Below are positions 59,913 through 64,000 of a stretch of 64,000 nucleotides of DNA, piece by piece. This stretch comes from Paenibacillus mendelii (lineage in GTDB: Bacteria; Bacillota; Bacilli; Paenibacillales; Paenibacillaceae). The translations under genes and the position numbers were made by a program. Each line of letters starts with the position of its first letter. Positions within the stretch are counted from its first letter, which is position 1. The DNA lies in contig NZ_JANHOF010000009.1 of assembly GCF_024498075.1 (NCBI RefSeq), positions 1 through 64,000 of the forward strand. The letters run 5' to 3'. A model generated the notes under the pieces. That model made no database searches. It saw nothing but the letters and a program-made list of their open reading frames with translations, and was not told the DNA's origin.

Positions 59913-60998
59913 TTAGTGCTGGACCCGCCGTTTTCTTAACCAAGCGAGAACCAAAAGAAGCAATGGAAAGAACAGACCGAATATCAATTCGTATTCAAAG
60001 ACGTAGCGTTTGTCCCACGATATATTTTCAACGACATTTTCATTAGATAAGGACAAGCCAGATACGATCAATGTTAGGGGGACCGCCACCCACGTTCTGT
60101 CGGTCAATTGAAACAATTGACAAATACCCGTCACTGCACAATAGAAAGTAGTGGAGAGCTTGATGAAAATGGCAACCAGCAGAATAACGGTTATCGAAGC
60201 TTCGAGATGTTCGATTAACGATCCGATCCGAATCTCCTGTACGATCACATACAGGGGGTAGGTTTCATGAGAAGCGCGAGTGACTCCGAGCACACCGACT
60301 GTAAAGGCTGTTACGGCAACCAATATTAACGTTGCTATTGTCATACCCCAAACAAAACTGGCCTTTTGCCTGCTTTTCACATACGGAAACATCATCATGA
60401 GAACGATGGACTCGATATAAGGAAATGCGATTACGTTTCGCGTTTCTTTCATCGTTTTCCATACCTCGAGACGGAATGCAGGTTGAAATCGATCCGTATT
60501 CCACTCCGGAAGCATGAGAAAGCAAATGATGATAAACGTCAACAAAATGATCGGCGTTAACATCTCGTTTGTCCTGGCGATGGATTCCAGCCCTTTGACG
60601 GTTGCATAACAAACAACAGCCAGAATCATCACATGAAATACAGTTATCGGGGTATGGGGCATTAAGGTGGACTTCATGAAATCGCCAAGATTGCGGACGA
60701 CCCAGCTGGCTAATTGCACAAAAAAACCTATATAACACATTGCAATAAACCCGCCGGCCAGTTTTCCTCCTGCCTTCGTGCACACTTGTACGATACTTAA
60801 TCCGGGATAATACGCAGCCAGTTTCATCCAGAGATACGCCATCGCAACCCCGATAGCTCCCGTCCACAACCAAATCATCCAGGCATCCTGCCTGGCTACA
60901 GCAATTAGTCCTCCCGGGCGAAGGAAGAACGTGGTTCCAAGCACATACATGAACGTCAACAGAAAAAACTGCCAGCTGCTAATTCGGGCTTGTTCCAT
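59913..60998 (-). CDS. Spore germinant receptor B subunit (GerAB/ArcD/ProY family)
   Basis: A 361-aa inner spore-membrane protein with ~10 membrane helices, of the APC-like permease fold. Features: SSWQFFLLTFMYVLGTTFFLRPGG, the central helices, and C-terminal LIFGLFFPLLLLVLAWLRKRR. The B subunit binds the germinant (an amino acid in studied cases). ATG 60998 after AGGGGCGGAG. Last gene of the operon. Confidence 0.94.
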   Translation of the reverse strand: MEQARISSWQFFLLTFMYVLGTTFFLRPGGLIAVARQDAWMIWLWTGAIGVAMAYLWMKLAAYYPGLSIVQVCTKAGGKLAGGFIAMCYIGFFVQLASWVVRNLGDFMKSTLMPHTPITVFHVMILAVVCYATVKGLESIARTNEMLTPIILLTFIIICFLMLPEWNTDRFQPAFRLEVWKTMKETRNVIAFPYIESIVLMMMFPYVKSRQKASFVWGMTIATLILVAVTAFTVGVLGVTRASHETYPLYVIVQEIRIGSLIEHLEASITVILLVAIFIKLSTTFYCAVTGICQLFQLTDRTWVAVPLTLIVSGLSLSNENVVENISWDKRYVFEYELIFGLFFPLLLLVLAWLRKRRVQH

Positions 60999-61038
60999 GA
61001 TCTCCGCCCCTTTACACGCAAGTATTTTTAATCTGGAA

Positions 61039-61242
61039 CTACAATCCGGTTATGTCGATCACCCGAGCGATCCATCGATACGGATTAATTGTTTTATCCA
61101 TAAAAATGGCGATCCAGACCGTAAAACCGATCAGAGCCAATGTAACAAATATGGATATTTCTTTTGCGTGTTTTTTCATTCGCACCATGAAGAAGATGGC
61201 GAGACCGAAGGATGTCATAAAGAAAATGATAAAACCGGTCAC
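61039..61242 (-). CDS. Small two-helix Ger operon protein (D-type subunit candidate)
   Basis: A 67-aa protein with two membrane helices: TGFIIFFMTSFGLAIFFMV and ISIFVTLALIGFTVWIAIFM, and a short charged loop (RMKKHAKEIS). Small two-helix 'D' subunits occur in many germinant receptor operons and modulate receptor function. GTG start 61242 after AAAGGAGGG. It sits between the C and B genes. Confidence 0.78.
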   Translation of the reverse strand: MTGFIIFFMTSFGLAIFFMVRMKKHAKEISIFVTLALIGFTVWIAIFMDKTINPYRWIARVIDITGL

Positions 61243-61264
61243 AGAGGGCCCTCCTTTGTTTAGC

Positions 61265-62455
61265 CTAATTTCCTCTGTAGGGGTCTATAATTTCGCCGAT
61301 ATCCGTTATTTTGCTGTTTATTGTACAATACAGCTTCGTCTGCCGCCAGAAGTCCTTTTCTTGCAGCGCTTTCGCCCATTCTTTGCCTCGCTTGTTTTTC
61401 ATCTGACCTTCAAGGCCGAACAAGTCCCATCTTTTCGATTGAGCCTGTTCGAAAAAATCATTTATTTTAGCGGCGGTCTGACGGTTGAAAGCTTCTTTTA
61501 TCTCCGCTAGATTCTTCGTCGTTAATTTCTGCTGCTGTTCATTGCTCATAATCTGTAAGTGGGCGTGGATGTCCAGCCTCCAGACCGGTCTGCCTGAAAT
61601 ATAGGAGAGCTTCTTGTGAACCTTAATTTTGGTCGCGCGAAGATCCACATTATTCGAATTTAGCTTAACCGTATCATAGAAGACCTTGGCTTCTCCCTTC
61701 ATCAAGTAGTACAACGGCATTTGCGTCAATTTCAATTTGCCAATCATTCGGTCCTGTTTAAAAACGGCCCCTCCGCTCAACCTGAGCTCTCCTCCGTTTG
61801 CATTGATTTTTTCATAACGATCCGTGGATGAAGCATGCTTCAATGTCTGGAGGGCTACCATGGGCAGTACGGTTAAGATGGAAGATTCCATGTTCTCGAC
61901 TAAATCTTTCACGCGGCACTTTCTGCTAACCCTGCCGGACGATTTGGATTGTAGTTCAATCAACGAACGCAGCGAGCGTCCCGGCAATCTTTCCAACAAT
62001 GTGTATGTATTCATCACATCCGATAACGGTGAATCTGTGATGATCAAGTAAAGGTCGGTCCGCCGGTTGAACTGACGCTCAAGAAAATTAAGAAAAGGGC
62101 GCAGTCCCTGCCGGGCGCTTCTTTCCGTAATCAGATGCGATTGATAATGGTCGGGGAACAAATCTCGAGGAAGGCTTTCGGAAGACTTCAGCGCTAACTC
62201 CGCTATAGACGACGCTTCAACCCGGTAGGTATAAACAGGGGCCTTGATGCCGGCTCCTCCTTGAGCGGTAACGGCTTTGGGATTCACAATTTGATAATAA
62301 ACAATCTGATTCCCTGATTTGGGGTCAATATCGCCTCCAATCAGACTTCCAATGGCCAACTGGTTGATTTCCACCATATCCCAGCACCCTGTTAATCCAC
62401 ATAAGCAGAGTATCGTAAAGATCAGCATCAGCTTCTTGCTGCGCATGCGATTCAC
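61265..62455 (-). CDS. Spore germinant receptor C subunit (Ger(x)C lipoprotein)
   Basis: A 396-aa lipoprotein with lipobox GLTGCWD, the hallmark of Ger(x)C proteins, followed by EINQLAIGSLIGGDIDPKSGNQIVYYQIVNPKAV. The three-domain C subunit sits outside the inner spore membrane and needs diacylglycerol addition to work. ATG 62455 overlaps the A subunit stop by four bases (ATGA). Confidence 0.94.
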   Translation of the reverse strand: MNRMRSKKLMLIFTILCLCGLTGCWDMVEINQLAIGSLIGGDIDPKSGNQIVYYQIVNPKAVTAQGGAGIKAPVYTYRVEASSIAELALKSSESLPRDLFPDHYQSHLITERSARQGLRPFLNFLERQFNRRTDLYLIITDSPLSDVMNTYTLLERLPGRSLRSLIELQSKSSGRVSRKCRVKDLVENMESSILTVLPMVALQTLKHASSTDRYEKINANGGELRLSGGAVFKQDRMIGKLKLTQMPLYYLMKGEAKVFYDTVKLNSNNVDLRATKIKVHKKLSYISGRPVWRLDIHAHLQIMSNEQQQKLTTKNLAEIKEAFNRQTAAKINDFFEQAQSKRWDLFGLEGQMKNKRGKEWAKALQEKDFWRQTKLYCTINSKITDIGEIIDPYRGN

Positions 62456-63912
62456 CTTCTGTTTCTTTTGCTCCGATTCATTCTCGGGTATGTCTTCATT
62501 AATGGACGCGGCACCCTAACCAGGATGTCTTTCCAATCGGAAATAAAAGTCGGCGCGATCGGGGCCAGATATGGAACGCTAAACGATTTAAGCGAGGCCA
62601 GATGCACTATGGTGAACAACACGCCGCACATGATGCCGAATAACCCCATAAACCCGCCTAACGCCATATAGGCAAATTGCAAAAGCCGCTGCGCAATGCC
62701 GAAACTGTAGGATGGCGACACGAAGTTGGAAATGGCCGTTACCGCAACCACAATGACCATTGCAGCCGTTACCAGTCCTGCCTGCACGGCCGCTTCTCCC
62801 AGCACGAGTGCACCGACGATGGAAATCGCCTGGCCGGCTACCCGCGGCATGCGCAGACCAGCCTCACGCAGTACTTCAAAGGTAGTAAGCATCAAGATCG
62901 CTTCTATATAAGCCGGAAACGGGACGCCCTCCCGTTGCGCCGCTATGTTGATCAGTAGAGGATTCGGAAGCAGTTCCTGGTGATACGACATGACCGCTAT
63001 GAATACCGATGGCACCAATATAGCCAGCAAGAAAGCGAGCATGCGCAGCCAGCGGAGCATAGTAGCGATATCCGCTCGTTGATAATAATCTTCAGGAGCG
63101 GTAAAAAGTTGAAAAAAGGTAATCGGACCAATAAGCGCAAACGGGGTGCCGTCGACCAGCACCACTACCCTTCCTTCCAGAAGGTGCGAGGCAACAACGT
63201 CCGGACGTTCTGATTCCAGCAATGTGGGAAATGGGGAAACCATACTGTCCTGAATCCACTCTTCAACATAAGAGCTGCCAATAACCCCATCGGTATGGAT
63301 GGATTGAAGACGCGAACGAAAGTCATTCACGACATCCGCTGGCGCCAATTCCTGCAGATAGGCAATGATGATTTTCGTTTGTGTGGTTGTGCCAAGTTCG
63401 TATTGTTCCATCCGGAAGCCAGGGGTTTTGATTCTTTTGCGGAGTAAGGACAAATTCAGTTTGATATCCTCCGTCAATCCTTCGCGAGGCCCTCGAACGG
63501 TTGTTTCTGTTTGCGGCTCGGTGATGTCGCGATGAGCCGGATTGGCCGCGTCCAGCAGCAGAGCTTGATTTGCGTGCGGGAGCAGCAGGATACATTGTCC
63601 ATCAAGAAGACCTCGAACGCAGGAATCGAAGTCGGAGACAGCACTCACCGGAACTAGCGGTATCCGATGGATCAAAGTTGGAATGAGATCCTCGCTCCCT
63701 TGCAGATCTGCGGTGATGAGCCCCTCGCGAAAAACGCGCAAGATGTAATTGTCGATTTGTTCCTTATCGGCCATGGTTTCGATGAATAAACAATTCCCAT
63801 GAATATCGTTCGACAGGGCAAATGTTTGGTTCACCAAGTCAGACGGGTAGTAGAGCTGTTCAGCAAGCTTGTCCGCCAACACTTTTGGATTGATATCGAA
63901 TAATGCTGACAT
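62452..63912 (-). CDS. Spore germinant receptor A subunit (GerA family)
   Basis: A 486-aa protein: a soluble N-terminal domain (~1-240, ALFDINPKVLADKLAEQLYYPSDLVNQTF...) and a membrane half with several helices (AFLLAILVPSVFIAVMSYHQELLPNPLLINIAAQREGVPFPAYIEAILMLTTFEVLREAGLRMPRVAGQAISIVGALVLGEAAVQAG), the most conserved block of GerAA proteins. It forms the pore subunit of the receptor complex. ATG 63912 after CGAGGGGG; an in-frame ATG at 63978 has no ribosome site. First gene of gerA-gerC-D-gerB. Confidence 0.94.
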   Translation of the reverse strand: MSALFDINPKVLADKLAEQLYYPSDLVNQTFALSNDIHGNCLFIETMADKEQIDNYILRVFREGLITADLQGSEDLIPTLIHRIPLVPVSAVSDFDSCVRGLLDGQCILLLPHANQALLLDAANPAHRDITEPQTETTVRGPREGLTEDIKLNLSLLRKRIKTPGFRMEQYELGTTTQTKIIIAYLQELAPADVVNDFRSRLQSIHTDGVIGSSYVEEWIQDSMVSPFPTLLESERPDVVASHLLEGRVVVLVDGTPFALIGPITFFQLFTAPEDYYQRADIATMLRWLRMLAFLLAILVPSVFIAVMSYHQELLPNPLLINIAAQREGVPFPAYIEAILMLTTFEVLREAGLRMPRVAGQAISIVGALVLGEAAVQAGLVTAAMVIVVAVTAISNFVSPSYSFGIAQRLLQFAYMALGGFMGLFGIMCGVLFTIVHLASLKSFSVPYLAPIAPTFISDWKDILVRVPRPLMKTYPRMNRSKRNRR

Positions 63913-64000
63913 AAAGCCCCCTCGACTGCTGTCTTTGATACTTACCGTGGTTCTCTCTTGAAATCGCGGGTAAGGCATACTTATATTTCTGCTCTTTCGC

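Noticed and set aside
59719-59916. 65-codon frame before gerB
   Set aside because: No ribosome site and no family recognised; could be a gene remnant but I cannot support it. The whole 59635-59912 stretch holds no other clear feature.

Overview
The window looks like a chromosomal segment of a spore-forming Bacillota bacterium, most like Paenibacillus. It has moderate GC, strong Shine-Dalgarno sites, frequent GTG/TTG starts, S-layer-homology proteins, a spore germinant-receptor operon, a small acid-soluble spore protein (SspP), Spo0E and GerA family members, and the gene order rrn - guaB - dacA - pdxS - pdxT - serS - tRNA-Ser, which is also found near the origin in Bacillus subtilis. The genus is an inference from gene content; no search was run.

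Layout. 1-320: end of an rRNA operon (23S 3' end, 5S, terminator). 530-8080: core genes (DUF4015 protein, guaB, dacA, pdxST, serS, tRNA-Ser). 8150-10200: small proteins, sspP and a lipoprotein. 10240-11860: an IS1182-type insertion sequence that has landed in the lipoprotein gene's terminator hairpin; its transposase appears to need a -1 frameshift. 11970-25880: a carbohydrate-use locus with a LacI regulator, two Gfo/Idh/MocA dehydrogenases, an ABC importer without ATPase, a giant S-layer-anchored glycosidase-like protein and an AraC regulator. 26380-31525: tRNA-Arg, a Spo0E-like phosphatase, tadA, a dense DnaA-box cluster directly upstream of a sporulation-type histidine kinase, an SDR-type oxidoreductase and a pseudouridine synthase. 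31700-39500: motAB, pterin dehydratase, a YkuI-like EAL protein, a secreted acetamidase-like enzyme, DUF378, GNAT and a sulfurtransferase.

39500-46200 is an accessory island. It is marked by repeated fragments of the sulfurtransferase 3' end (39442, 43901, 46173) and holds a GMC oxidoreductase, two DUF1259 paralogues, an SLH protein with a long Asn-Pro repeat tail, a TIM-barrel protein, a MarR regulator and a broken SDR gene. A dispersed structured repeat occurs three times between 42.4 and 47.6 kb. 46200-54970: metallophosphoesterase, VOC protein, a GH43/GH32-like protein, and a FadR/FCD-type regulator. A shared operator links that regulator to a second ABC importer operon that ends in a PLP enzyme.

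55300-59640 holds a self-contained ECF42-type sigma factor system: DGPF/YCII protein, sigma factor with a C-terminal helical extension, second DGPF protein, two identical VOC genes and DUF1801. Four sites of the form TGTCGA-N17-CGTYG sit upstream of its transcription units, so most of a local regulon can be read directly from the sequence. The window ends with a four-gene spore germinant receptor operon on the minus strand (gerA - gerC - small D-type subunit - gerB). Strongest leads: the ECF42 promoter set with its recent tandem duplication, the DnaA-box cluster before the kinase, the hairpin-targeting IS with a slippery heptamer, and the recurrent sulfurtransferase 3' ends bounding the island.
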